A stretch of 36,040 bases of DNA from Micromonospora orduensis (GTDB lineage Bacteria; Actinomycetota; Actinomycetes; Mycobacteriales; Micromonosporaceae), in the NCBI RefSeq assembly GCF_006228125.1, contig NZ_VDFY01000087.1, positions 1-36,040 on the forward strand, written 5' to 3'. Numbering within the stretch: position 1 is the first letter of the stretch; the number at the start of each line of letters is the position of its first letter. Below the pieces are notes generated by a model, which saw only the letters and a list, made by a program, of their open reading frames with translations, was not told the DNA's origin and did no database searches. Of this stretch, positions 1 through 7,124 are shown piece by piece. Made by a program: the position numbers and the translations under genes.

Positions 1-43
1 GCGAGCCTTATCGTCGGCAGCGTCAGATGTGTATAAGAGACAG
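1..43 (+). other. Nextera sequencing adapter left at contig end
   Basis: Positions 11-24 read TCGTCGGCAGCGTC and positions 25-43 read AGATGTGTATAAGAGACAG, the Nextera Read 1 tail followed by the Tn5 mosaic end. Positions 3-10, GAGCCTTA, match what I recall as Illumina i5 index S521. This is library sequence, not genome; the genomic insert begins at 44. The adapter match is read directly; the index name is from memory. Confidence 0.97.
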
Positions 44-98
44 GGGTCAGCAGCAGGACGGCGGCGAGGGCGGTGGCGACTCTGCGTGGTGTGGACAT
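44..98 (-). CDS. N-terminal fragment of a secreted protein, cut by the contig end
   Basis: The ATG at 98-96 is preceded on the minus strand by AAGGAG with ordinary spacing. The 18 visible codons give MSTPRRVATALAAVLLLT, two basic residues followed by a hydrophobic run typical of a Sec signal peptide or lipoprotein leader. The frame is still open where the adapter begins, so the gene is truncated by the end of the contig and its function cannot be stated. It is too short for a standard ORF search. A possible -10 element, TAGCGT, lies at 149-144 on the same strand without a convincing -35. Confidence 0.7.
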
Positions 99-234
99 GG
101 ACGCTCTCCTTCGGAGCGCCAACGGTGGCGTCGGCGTGCGCGAACGCTACCGTGACATAGACCACATCAGATATGAGCGTGGGCACCACGTCGGGCGACG
201 CCGATGTGTCCCCCTCATCCATTCCCGTGCGGGC

Positions 235-837
235 TCAGGCGGTGTCGCCGGGAACGAGGTGGCGGTAGCCGGGGATCGTCTCGCCGAACCAGCCGGCGAC
301 GCTGGCCAGGCCACGCTCGTTGAGCTGCGCGTCGTGGATCGGGTACGCCCGTTCGGCGCCCACCGCGTGGGCGAACCGGATCGCCTCGTCGAGCCGCAGC
401 CAGGACCCCTGCGCCGGGACGAGCAGGGTGTGCACCGGCACGTCCGGCACGTGCAGCGAGTCGCCCGGGTGGTACAACCCGTCGCCGATCAGGTAACCCA
501 GGTTGGGGCAGTCGGGCTGACCCTCGTGGATGGCGGCGTGCCGGCCACCGTGGGCGCTGACCTGGATCCCGGCCGCCGTGAAACTCTGCCCCACGCGGAC
601 CGGGGTCACCGGCAGCGGGGCGAGGTCGGGCAGGCGTGCGCCCTCCGGGGCGTACACGGGGACGCCGAGGCCGGCCAGCCGCAGCACGTCCACGTGGTCG
701 GTGTGCTCGTGGGTGACCAGGACGGCGTCCGCCCCGGCCAGCGCACGGGGCTCGCTCCAGGTGCCCGGGTCGACGACGAGCACCCCGCCGTCGTGCTCGA
801 CCCGGACGCAGGCGTGGGTGAACCGGGTGATTCGCAT
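235..837 (-). CDS. MBL-fold metal-dependent hydrolase
   Basis: The protein has 200 residues and the metallo-beta-lactamase fold signature: THEHTDHVD at 42-50 supplies the H-x-H-x-D-H metal site (H43, H45, D47, H48). Further likely ligands are H96 or H100, D126 in HPGDS and H168 in PIHDA. The length and motif layout resemble the small UlaG-like group of MBL hydrolases, whose substrates are mostly unknown, so no substrate is proposed. There is no signal peptide, so it should be cytoplasmic. The ATG at 837 has no Shine-Dalgarno sequence but lies 6 nt after a TACCGT -10 element, which suggests a leaderless transcript. It is divergent from the SDR gene that starts 42 nt away. Confidence 0.88.
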   Translation of the reverse strand: MRITRFTHACVRVEHDGGVLVVDPGTWSEPRALAGADAVLVTHEHTDHVDVLRLAGLGVPVYAPEGARLPDLAPLPVTPVRVGQSFTAAGIQVSAHGGRHAAIHEGQPDCPNLGYLIGDGLYHPGDSLHVPDVPVHTLLVPAQGSWLRLDEAIRFAHAVGAERAYPIHDAQLNERGLASVAGWFGETIPGYRHLVPGDTA

Positions 838-843
838 CCGGCG

Positions 844-849
844 ACGGTA
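844..849 (-). promoter_or_regulatory. -10 element for a leaderless MBL-hydrolase transcript
   Basis: On the minus strand TACCGT fits the actinobacterial TANNNT -10 pattern and ends 6 nt before the ATG at 837. This places transcription start at or next to the start codon. No clear -35 is visible, which is common at such promoters. Confidence 0.5.
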
Positions 850-879
850 CGCCGCGCCGCCTCGGGGTATCGCCCACCC

Positions 880-1686
880 ATGCCTCAGCTCTACGAGAAC
901 TACCCGAGGATCGCCGTGGTCACCGGCGCGGACTCCGGCATCGGCAAGGCCTGCGCGGTCGCCCTCGCGGAGGCCGGCTTCGACGTCGGCATCACCTGGT
1001 ACGGCGACCCGGACGGCGCCGAGCGGACCGCGACCGAGGTCCGGGCCACCGGTCGACGCTGCGAGGCGGCCGAGGTGGACCTGACCGGCCTGCCGGACGC
1101 GGCAGCGGTGGTGGACGAGCTCGCCGACCGGCTGGGCGGCATCGGAGTGCTCGTCAACAACGCCGGAACCGGCGCCTCGACGCCGTTCGTCGACACGGGA
1201 TGGGAGCAGTGGCGGGAGGTGCTCGCCGTCGACCTCGACGCGCCGTTCCTGTGCGCACAGCGGGCCGCGCGGCGGATGCGGGCCGCCGGCGTCGGCGGAC
1301 GGATCATCAACATCACAAGCGTGCACGAGCACGCGCCCCGGGTGGGCTCCGCCGCGTACTGCGCCGCCAAGGGTGGGCTGGGCCTGCTGACCCGGGTGAT
1401 GGCACAGGAGTTGGCCGCCGACGGGATCGCCGTCAACGCGGTCGCCCCCGGCGAGATCGCCACGCCGATGACAGGTCAGGACGACGTCGACCCGTTCACC
1501 CAGCGGAGGCCGGGCGTACCCGTGGGGCGCCCGGGTGACGCCCGGGAGGTCGCCGCCGTGGTCGCGCTGCTCGCTTCCCCCGCCGCCGCGTACGTCACCG
1601 GGGCGTCCTGGCCGGTCGACGGCGGCATGCTGCTGATGGGGCCGCAGGCCAACGCCCTCACCACGGACGACTGGCGGAAAGCTTGA
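880..1686 (+). CDS. SDR-family oxidoreductase
   Basis: A classical short-chain dehydrogenase/reductase of 268 residues. TGADSGIG at 15-22 is the dinucleotide-binding glycine motif, NNAG at 93-96 the structural motif, and S147, Y160 and K164 (AAYCAAKGG) the catalytic triad. The C-terminal VTGASWPVDGG segment is typical of the 3-oxoacyl-ACP reductase/glucose-dehydrogenase-like subfamily. It should be a cytosolic NAD(P)H-dependent reductase; the substrate cannot be told from sequence. The ATG at 880 was chosen because homology begins just after it (YPRIAVVTG); the longer upstream frame from 73 overlaps the MBL gene antisense and is not coding. The stop overlaps a TTG start of the next small ORF. 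Confidence 0.9.
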   Translation: MPQLYENYPRIAVVTGADSGIGKACAVALAEAGFDVGITWYGDPDGAERTATEVRATGRRCEAAEVDLTGLPDAAAVVDELADRLGGIGVLVNNAGTGASTPFVDTGWEQWREVLAVDLDAPFLCAQRAARRMRAAGVGGRIINITSVHEHAPRVGSAAYCAAKGGLGLLTRVMAQELAADGIAVNAVAPGEIATPMTGQDDVDPFTQRRPGVPVGRPGDAREVAAVVALLASPAAAYVTGASWPVDGGMLLMGPQANALTTDDWRKA

Positions 1687-1934
1687 GCGACGGGCGGGAC
1701 GACGTGCGGGCCATGCTGCCGCCCCGCGCGCCGGGGGCGACCCCCGGGGTGTTCGCGCTGGCCGAGCCGGTCGACGGGGACCGTACGCCGGTCGCCGTCG
1801 TGGCGCGGCAGTTCGACCAGAAGTACGGGCACGACGACGGGGAACGGGCGATCCGCCGGCTGGTGCCACCACCGGGCGGTCCCCGTACCCCGGCTCCCCG
1901 CTCCTCGGCGGCCGGGGACATGCACGGACGGTGA
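1683..1934 (+). CDS. Small hypothetical protein, coupled to the SDR gene
   Basis: An 83-residue frame begins with TTG at 1683, overlapping the SDR stop by 4 nt (TTGA), which suggests translational coupling. An ATG at 1713 is an alternative start. Third codon positions are almost all G or C, as expected for coding DNA here. The middle of the product (DRTPVAVVARQFDQKYG) looks like a real protein, while the last 25 residues are Pro/Arg-rich and low in complexity. I do not recognise a family. It has no signal peptide or membrane segment. Its existence rests on frame, GC3 and overlap only. Confidence 0.5.
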   Translation: MSDGRDDVRAMLPPRAPGATPGVFALAEPVDGDRTPVAVVARQFDQKYGHDDGERAIRRLVPPPGGPRTPAPRSSAAGDMHGR

Positions 1935-2011
1935 CCCCGGCCCGGTCGGCCGGGTCGGCGCGCGGGACAATCGTGGTACCCCGCGTCCGTCGACAGAAGG
2001 AGCGTCCCTCC

Positions 2012-2899
2012 GTGTCGTTGAGCCCCGCACCGCCGCCCGGCTCGGCGCAGTTGCGCGCCGACTGCGAGCGCTGCTTCGGGCTGTGCTGTGTGGTGCCCGC
2101 GTTCGCCCGGTCGGCGGACTTCGCCATCGACAAGCCCGCCGGGAAGTCCTGCCCCCACCTGGGCGCCGACCATCGCTGCGGCATCCACACCGAGCTGCGG
2201 CATCGCGGGTTCCCCGGCTGCACGGTGTTCGACTGCTTCGGCGCCGGGCAGCAGGTCGCCCAGGTCACCTTCGGCGGGCGGGACTGGCGGGACGCACCGG
2301 AGACACTGCCGGCGATGGCGGAGGCGTTCACCGTGCTGCGCCCGCTGCACGAGCTGCTCTGGTACCTCACCGAGGCGGTCGCGCTGCGCCCGCCGGCGGA
2401 CCTGCGCGCCGAACTGGAACGCGCCCGCGCCGAGACCGCGGCGCTCGCCGCGGGGGACCCCGCGCGGCTTCGCGCGGTGGACGTCGCCGCGCAACGGGAG
2501 CGGATCAACCCGCTGCTGTCGCGGGCCAGCGAGGCGGCGCGTTCCCCGGGAGGCGCCGACCACCGCGGCGCACCTCTGCTCGGGGTCGACCTACGCCGGG
2601 TCGACCTGCGCCGGGCCAACCTGCGTGGCGCGCTGCTGGTCGGCGCCGACCTGCGCGGCGTCGACCTGGGCCTGGCGGACGTGACAGGCGCGGACCTGCG
2701 CGGCGCCGACCTGCGGGGCGCGGACCTGCGCACGACCCTCTTCCTGCACCAGGCCCAGCTCGACGCCGCGCGGGGAGACGTCCGCACCGCGCTGCCGGCG
2801 ACCCGCACCCGGCCGGCGCACTGGACGGCACTCGCGCCCACCCCGGTGGGCCAGGCGTCGCGGGCCAGCGGTCGCGGTCGACGGAGCCGGCACCGCTGA
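2012..2899 (+). CDS. Cys-rich N-terminal domain plus pentapeptide-repeat protein
   Basis: The 295-residue product has two parts. Residues 18-75 hold eight cysteines (18, 21, 25, 26, 47, 56, 70, 75) in the order C-x2-C-x3-CC...C...C...C...C, recalling YkgJ-like zinc or iron-sulfur binding domains. Residues about 190-240 are tandem pentapeptide repeats of the A(D/N)LRG type (GADLRGVDL, GADLRGADL), which fold as a right-handed beta-helix. The combination occurs in actinobacteria; its role is not known. GTG 2012 was chosen because AGAAGGAG lies 9 nt upstream at 1995-2002. A GTG at 1931 overlapping the previous stop would add 27 residues that look unconserved. Confidence 0.82.
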   Translation: MSLSPAPPPGSAQLRADCERCFGLCCVVPAFARSADFAIDKPAGKSCPHLGADHRCGIHTELRHRGFPGCTVFDCFGAGQQVAQVTFGGRDWRDAPETLPAMAEAFTVLRPLHELLWYLTEAVALRPPADLRAELERARAETAALAAGDPARLRAVDVAAQRERINPLLSRASEAARSPGGADHRGAPLLGVDLRRVDLRRANLRGALLVGADLRGVDLGLADVTGADLRGADLRGADLRTTLFLHQAQLDAARGDVRTALPATRTRPAHWTALAPTPVGQASRASGRGRRSRHR

Positions 2900-2971
2900 G
2901 CGCGAGGTTTCGGCCCTGACCACGCCGGGTAGCCACCGCCGACGCGGTACGGCATCGACGGGGGGCACGGC

Positions 2972-3208
2972 GTGGGCTACCGAAAGCGCGACGGTGAGCT
3001 GCCGGCTGACCCGGCACACGCCGAGGACGAGGCGGGCCAGGTGCCGTTGGTGCAGGTCGAGGCCGACACCGAGGTCCCGCCGCCGGACGACACCGACGTG
3101 CCACCGGACATCGTCACCGAGGACAACAGCTCAGGCATGACCGGCGGCTCGTCCGGCAGCAGCGGCGGCGGGTCGAGCATGCCGGGGCATCCGGACGCGA
3201 CCCGCTGA
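2972..3208 (+). CDS. Small acidic, Gly/Ser-tailed hypothetical protein
   Basis: A 78-residue product starts at GTG 2972, preceded by a G-rich stretch (GGGGGG at 2960-2965) that can serve as a ribosome binding site. The first 50 residues are strongly acidic and rich in Pro and Val (EADTEVPPPDDTDVPPD). The last 25 are a flexible Ser/Gly/Met tail (GGSSGSSGGGSS). There is no signal peptide, transmembrane segment or Cys. It is probably intrinsically disordered. I recognise no family. It converges with the RNase HI gene 18 nt away and no terminator hairpin is obvious between them. Confidence 0.6.
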   Translation: MGYRKRDGELPADPAHAEDEAGQVPLVQVEADTEVPPPDDTDVPPDIVTEDNSSGMTGGSSGSSGGGSSMPGHPDATR

Positions 3209-3226
3209 GGCGGGCCCGGCGCGGAT

Positions 3227-3700
3227 TCAGCGGCTGGCCAGCGCGCCCCGCGCCTCGGTCATGCCCCTGTTGGCGAGCCGGTCGGCGCGCTCGTTCTCCG
3301 GGTGCCCGTTGTGCCCCTTGACCCACAGCCAGGTGACCTGGTGCCGCTCGCAGGCCGCCTCCAGCCGCTGCCACAGGTCGGCGTTCTTCACCGGCTGCTT
3401 CGCGGCGGTCAGCCACCCGTTGCGCTTCCACGACCCGAGCCAACTGGTGATGCCGTTACGCACGTACGTGCTGTCGGTGTGCAGCTCGACCGCGACCGGA
3501 CGGTTCAGGCTCTCCAACGCCTGGATGGCCGCCATCAGCTCCATCCGGTTGTTGGTGGTCGGGGTGGCCTCGCCGCCGCACAGCTCCCGCTCGTGGTCGC
3601 CGTAGCGCAGCAGAGCACCCCAGCCGCCGGGCCCCGGGTTGCCACTGCACGCCCCGTCGGTCCAGATCTGCACGCCCCTGCCGGCCGCCGCGTCCACCAT
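3227..3700 (-). CDS. rnhA: Ribonuclease HI
   Basis: This 157-residue enzyme cleaves the RNA strand of RNA-DNA hybrids, such as R-loops and Okazaki primers, in the cytoplasm. All catalytic residues are present: D15 in [16 protein letters not shown]54 in NNRMELMA, D76 in HTDSTYV, and H130 and D140 in [13 protein letters not shown]. Length matches E. coli RNase HI (155). The basic-protrusion region ([10 protein letters not shown]) is also present. ATG 3700 was taken because the 18 codons upstream in frame carry no recognisable family sequence. It is convergent with the small acidic protein and divergent from the phosphatase gene. Confidence 0.95.
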   Translation of the reverse strand: MVDAAAGRGVQIWTDGACSGNPGPGGWGALLRYGDHERELCGGEATPTTNNRMELMAAIQALESLNRPVAVELHTDSTYVRNGITSWLGSWKRNGWLTAAKQPVKNADLWQRLEAACERHQVTWLWVKGHNGHPENERADRLANRGMTEARGALASR

Positions 3701-3770
3701 GCCCGGCAACCTACCGGGCGGCGACGCCGCCCAGGACGGTCGGGGGGCCGCCACGCCGGGCGGGGACCGC

Positions 3771-3776
3771 TAGGGT
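3771..3776 (+). promoter_or_regulatory. -10 element for a leaderless phosphatase transcript
   Basis: TAGGGT fits TANNNT and ends 7 nt before the ATG at 3784. No Shine-Dalgarno sequence precedes the ATG (the spacer is CAGCCGG), so a leaderless mRNA is the simplest reading. Confidence 0.55.
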
Positions 3777-3783
3777 CAGCCGG

Positions 3784-4512
3784 ATGGATCGACACGTCGC
3801 GTTCGACCGCCTGCACAACTTCCGCGACCTCGGCGGCTACCGCACGGACGACGGGCGCACGGTGCGCTGGCGCCTGCTCTACCGCTCGGATTCGCTCGGC
3901 AAGCTGACAGGCGACGACCTGGACCGGTTCCGGGCCCTGGGGGTAGGCACGGTCATCGACCTGCGGTACCCGTGGGAGATCACGGCGCGCGGCCGGGCAC
4001 CGGAGATGGCCGGGCTCACCTGGCACAACCTGAGCGTCGAGCACCGCCCCTACGACCAGGCGATGATCGATCCGGCGCTCGACCCGTGGCGCTACCTGGC
4101 CGACCGGTACGCCGAGGTCGCCGAGGACGGGGTGGACGAGCTGCGCCAGGCGCTCGAGGTGATCGCCGCCGCCGACGCTCCGCTGGTCTTCCACTGCGCC
4201 TCCGGCAAGGACCGCACTGGCCTGCTGGCGGCGTTGCTGCTGGCCCTGCTCGGGGTGGACGAGGACCAGATCGCCGGCGACTTCGCGCGCACCGAGCTGG
4301 CCACCGAACGGCTGATCGCCGACTGGCGGGCCCTGAACCCCGAGCGTGACCTGCGCTGGCCGGGGTACGGACGGGCGCCGGAGGCGATCATCCGGCACTT
4401 CCTGGCCGACCTGAGGACCGCGCACGGCTCCGTCGTCGGGTACGCGACCGACCGGCTCGGCGTGGACGAGGCGCTGACCATCCGGCTGCGCGAGCGTCTG
4501 CTGGACCGCTGA
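3784..4512 (+). CDS. Protein-tyrosine/serine phosphatase, Y_phosphatase3 type
   Basis: The 242-residue protein carries the Cys-based phosphatase loop HCASGKDRTG at 137-146, with nucleophile C138 and phosphate-binding R144. The N-terminal NFRDLGGY (12-19) and the GTVIDLR strand (55-61) are characteristic of the bacterial family related to MptpB of M. tuberculosis, which acts on phosphotyrosine, phosphoserine and sometimes phosphoinositides. It lacks a signal peptide, so it is either cytoplasmic or exported by an unknown route as MptpB is. Substrates cannot be inferred. The adjacent TAGGGT element suggests leaderless translation from ATG 3784. Confidence 0.92.
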   Translation: MDRHVAFDRLHNFRDLGGYRTDDGRTVRWRLLYRSDSLGKLTGDDLDRFRALGVGTVIDLRYPWEITARGRAPEMAGLTWHNLSVEHRPYDQAMIDPALDPWRYLADRYAEVAEDGVDELRQALEVIAAADAPLVFHCASGKDRTGLLAALLLALLGVDEDQIAGDFARTELATERLIADWRALNPERDLRWPGYGRAPEAIIRHFLADLRTAHGSVVGYATDRLGVDEALTIRLRERLLDR

Positions 4513-4575
4513 GAGCCGGCGGGCCACCGATAATCACGCGCGCGGCTCCGGTCCGGTCTGCCAGAGTCGATCGTC

Positions 4576-4888
4576 ATGGACCTCGGGAAGTGGGACGCCC
4601 TGCGGGCCGAGGTTCGGCAGCCGCCGATCCGGCTGCGCGCCGCCATCACCCCCGACCTGCCCGGCCCGGAGTGGGTGTTCGGGCAGGAGGGCAGCTGGGG
4701 TCTCGGGTACGCGGTGGATTCAGACGGGTCGTTCGGCGCGGCCGGCAGCGGCGGCAGTCTCGCCTACGCCTACCCCGAGTTGGGGTTGACCGTTCGCGGC
4801 GACGAAGACGCTGCTCGGTGCCGGTGACGGTGACCCGATGGAGGACCTGCGGGTGCTCGTCCGCGACGCGGTGGCCGCCCGGGGCTGA
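4576..4888 (+). pseudogene. Decayed C-terminal fragment of a serine hydrolase (beta-lactamase class C-like)
   Basis: Frame 1 from ATG 4576 encodes 83 residues, including GSWGLGYAVDSDGSFG and GSGGSLAYAYPELGL. These resemble the last strands of class C beta-lactamase/esterase proteins, whose third active-site motif sits in the G-x-G-G-x-G-G-S turn. It reads VRGDEDAARCR and stops at 4827. A +1 shift near 4794 restores a sensible ending in another frame (TKTLLGAGDGDPMEDLR...DAVAARG) up to a TGA at 4886-4888. The SxxK and YxN active-site parts are absent upstream. So it looks like a remnant with both an N-terminal deletion and a one-base insertion. The family call is from motif memory. Confidence 0.6.
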
Positions 4889-4898
4889 CCTGCCCGGA

Positions 4899-6143
4899 TC
4901 AGCTGGGTGGCATCGGCGGCGCGCCGCCCACCACGGCCGCCGGGATGGCTGGCGCGGGCCGGGTGGGGCGCAGCCGGTCGCGCAGGCGGTGCGCCGCGTC
5001 GCCGGCCGTGGCGGTGATCATCGGCAGCAGCCGGGTGGAATTCATGATCGCGACCTCCTGTGCCGGGGTGGTGACCCCGTCGAGGAAGCGCAGCACCCGT
5101 TCGGCGGGGTTGCGGTCGAAGAGCCTGTCGAAGAACTCCGGACCACCGACCCCTCCCCGGTCCAGGGCGCGCAGCGCCACCGCGTCCATCCAACGGTGCC
5201 GACGCGGGTACGCGGCCCGGGGCACCGGCGGGCGGCCGGCGGCGAGCGCGCGGGCCACCTGGTCGGCCTGGCGGTACATGGCGGAGAAGGTGAACCCGGT
5301 GGACGGCCGGGTCGCGCCGCCGGACGTGCCGAGGCGTACCACCCGGGGTGTCGGCCGGGCCGGGAACAGCGCGTCGGTCATCGGGATCACCCCGTTCTCC
5401 ACCTCGCGGACCCGCAGTCCGGCCGGATCCAACCCGAGCAGGTCCCGGTACGCGGCAAGCGCCGTGTCGTACCCGGCGTCGGTGAGCAGGCTCGGGGAGA
5501 ACTCGGTGTACTCGACCAGGGCGTAGCGGTCGCTGACCGGCAGCACGTACCCGAACGAGACACCCCGGGGCGGTTGCGGGGTGCGGAAGTCCATCAGCAC
5601 GGCCCGCGCCGGGTCGAAGACGGGCCGGTCGGCCTCCAGCCACCAACCGCGGAAGTGCTGCAACCAGGTGGTGCGACCCGCTCGCGCCGGTGGACGGGGG
5701 CGGGAGTCGAGCACCCAGTCGGCCCGCACGACCGACCCGTCGCCGGCGCGCACCATTACGCGGGTGCCGTCGTCGGTCACCGCCTCGGCGGGCGCGACGA
5801 TCCGGGTGGCGCGCAGGCGGTGCTCGGCTTCGGCAGCCCGGTCGTAGACCGGGCCGGAGCGGAGCATGGCGTACCGCAGCGGGGTCAGGTCCAGGACGCG
5901 GCGCCGCGCGGGCGTGGCCACCTCGACCTGCTGCCAGCTCGCGCTGAGCAGCGGGTCCAGGTCGGGGTGCGGGCTGCCCCAGAACGCCCAGGTGCGGTCC
6001 TGGCCACGTCGACGCACCGGGTCGACGATGGCGATCCGCAGGTCGCTGACGTTGTGCCGGTCCAGTGCGGCGAGCAGCAGCGACGCGGCGCCACCGCCGC
6101 CGAGCAGCGCGAGGTCGACGTCGAGCGGCGCGGAGTCGGTCAC
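4899..6143 (-). CDS. Lycopene cyclase (CrtY/CrtL-type FAD protein)
   Basis: The 414-residue product begins with a Rossmann strand-loop-helix (VDLALLGGGGAASLLLAALD) for FAD/NAD binding. It then follows the lycopene beta-cyclase pattern: DRTWAFWG near residue 49, SFGYVLPVS and YALVEYTEFSP in the middle, and GVIPM and RLGTSGGATRPSTGFTF towards the C-terminus. It would cyclise the ends of lycopene at the membrane surface. No crtE, crtB or crtI genes are next to it here, so the rest of the pathway must be elsewhere. GTG 6143 is the likely start; GTG 6152 or ATG 6188 are alternatives and none has a clear ribosome binding site. It converges with the hydrolase remnant. Confidence 0.88.
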   Translation of the reverse strand: MTDSAPLDVDLALLGGGGAASLLLAALDRHNVSDLRIAIVDPVRRRGQDRTWAFWGSPHPDLDPLLSASWQQVEVATPARRRVLDLTPLRYAMLRSGPVYDRAAEAEHRLRATRIVAPAEAVTDDGTRVMVRAGDGSVVRADWVLDSRPRPPARAGRTTWLQHFRGWWLEADRPVFDPARAVLMDFRTPQPPRGVSFGYVLPVSDRYALVEYTEFSPSLLTDAGYDTALAAYRDLLGLDPAGLRVREVENGVIPMTDALFPARPTPRVVRLGTSGGATRPSTGFTFSAMYRQADQVARALAAGRPPVPRAAYPRRHRWMDAVALRALDRGGVGGPEFFDRLFDRNPAERVLRFLDGVTTPAQEVAIMNSTRLLPMITATAGDAAHRLRDRLRPTRPAPAIPAAVVGGAPPMPPS

Positions 6144-6550
6144 CCGCACCACGCTGCCACACGGCCCCGGCCGCCCCCGCGCCGCCACCCGGCAGCGGCG
6201 GCTGGCCGGAGGTGCTGGCCGGCCTCAGGACCCTGGTGGAGACCGGCGAGCCGATGGCGGCGCAGCACCAGCCTTGGGACAGGCGACGTGATACCTCGCC
6301 ATCGACCCACCCACGACAGCCCGACCCGCAGGAGACATCGACGGAGCACAGGCGCCGCTCGGCCCGTCCGTGCCTTTGGGCAGCTCTCCCCCGCCTTCGG
6401 GTGGACACGTGACGGCAACGAGGATTTCTCATTTTCACCGGATCGAGGTCCCAACCCACCTAGTGTTGGGCACACCGGTGCTAGTCACGGAGTTGGCCAC
6501 CCGAACGACGTCCCACGCAGTCAGCGGACGAAAAGTGAGGGAAGACGCGT
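6144..6550. other. Gene-poor interval between lycopene cyclase and a secreted protein
   Basis: About 400 nt without a supported gene. The left half should hold the cyclase promoter. A plus-strand frame ending at the stop at 6410-6412 contains protein-like sequence near 6203-6300 (WPEVLAGLRTLVETGEPM) but has no credible start, so it may be a remnant or chance. The right half is less GC-rich and contains the inverted repeat CCCAAC (6450-6455) / GTTGGG (6465-6470), a possible operator for the downstream secreted-protein gene. I see no confident -35/-10 pair. Confidence 0.4.
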
Positions 6551-7036
6551 ATGAAGGTCTCAACAGCACTCTGCTCAGCGGCGCTCGGCGTGGGCCTCGG
6601 CACGCTCCTGCTGCCAGGCGCCGCGCTGGCCGACACCACCGTGTCACCGGCCACCACCCCGGTCGGTGGGACCGTCGTGCTCACCGCGACGACCTGCAAC
6701 CCGAAGTCGGGTGACGCCCTCTTCCGCGTCACCGGCCCCAACCGCGACCAGAACGTCCGATCCACCACGGCCGCCGCCGGCGGCGGCCTGAGCGCCGAAC
6801 TCTTCACCGCCGGGTTCACCCTGGGCACGTACACGGTGGCCGCCACCTGCGGCGACGGCAGCTCAGCCGGCAGCGCCACGTTCACCGTCACGCCGATCGG
6901 CGGCGCACCGGCCGGCTCCGGCGGCGACAGCCGCGACACCGGTGCCCTCGCCGCCGGCGGCACACTGCTCGGCACCGCCCTCGCCGGCGCGGTGGTCCTG
7001 TTCCGCCGGCGCCGACCGGCGTCCGCCGTCGCCTGA
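6551..7036 (+). CDS. Secreted protein with C-terminal membrane anchor
   Basis: The 161-residue product has a signal peptide (residues 1-27, ending GAALA before DTT). A beta-rich, Thr/Gly-rich exported domain with two cysteines (TTCNPKSGD, AATCGDG) follows, then a low-complexity linker. It ends with a hydrophobic helix at about 133-152 and the basic tail FRRRRPASAVA. That ending has the hydrophobic-plus-basic layout of a sorting signal, but no LPXTG-type pentapeptide is visible before the helix; the nearest sequence is GGDSRDTGA. A class F sortase gene follows. ATG 6551 has GAGGGAAG just upstream. Surface display is likely; the function is unknown. Confidence 0.8.
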   Translation: MKVSTALCSAALGVGLGTLLLPGAALADTTVSPATTPVGGTVVLTATTCNPKSGDALFRVTGPNRDQNVRSTTAAAGGGLSAELFTAGFTLGTYTVAATCGDGSSAGSATFTVTPIGGAPAGSGGDSRDTGALAAGGTLLGTALAGAVVLFRRRRPASAVA

Positions 7037-7063
7037 CCGGCGACCCGCTCCATCCCTGAGGAC

Positions 7064-7098
7064 GGGTGCCCGTGCCGGTGACACCGGCGCGGGCACCC
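7064..7098 (+). terminator. Hairpin between secreted-protein and sortase genes
   Basis: Positions 7064-7079 and 7083-7098 form a 16-bp stem with one G-T pair and a 3-nt loop. There is no U-tract. It lies inside the 88-nt gap between two same-strand genes, so it could be a terminator or a partial attenuator or processing site. Confidence 0.6.
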
Positions 7099-7124
7099 CG
7101 ACGATCCCGTACGGAGGCACGCAC

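Noticed and set aside
25..43. Mosaic end as evidence of a natural Tn5-type insertion
   Set aside because: It is joined to the synthetic Read 1 tail at the contig edge, so it is library adapter.
838..2955. Minus-strand open frame continuing upstream of the MBL hydrolase for about 700 codons
   Set aside because: It runs antisense to the SDR and pentapeptide genes and translates as low-complexity Arg/Pro/Ser; only the part up to ATG 837 is the MBL gene.
6190..6412. Plus-strand frame with protein-like segment (WPEVLAGLRTLVETGEPM)
   Set aside because: It has no plausible start or ribosome site and its ends degrade to low complexity; noted only as a possible remnant.
4590..6554. 654-codon plus-strand open frame antisense to lycopene cyclase
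   Set aside because: High-GC shadow frame: Arg/Gly-rich translation without domain motifs, while the minus strand has a clear FAD cyclase.
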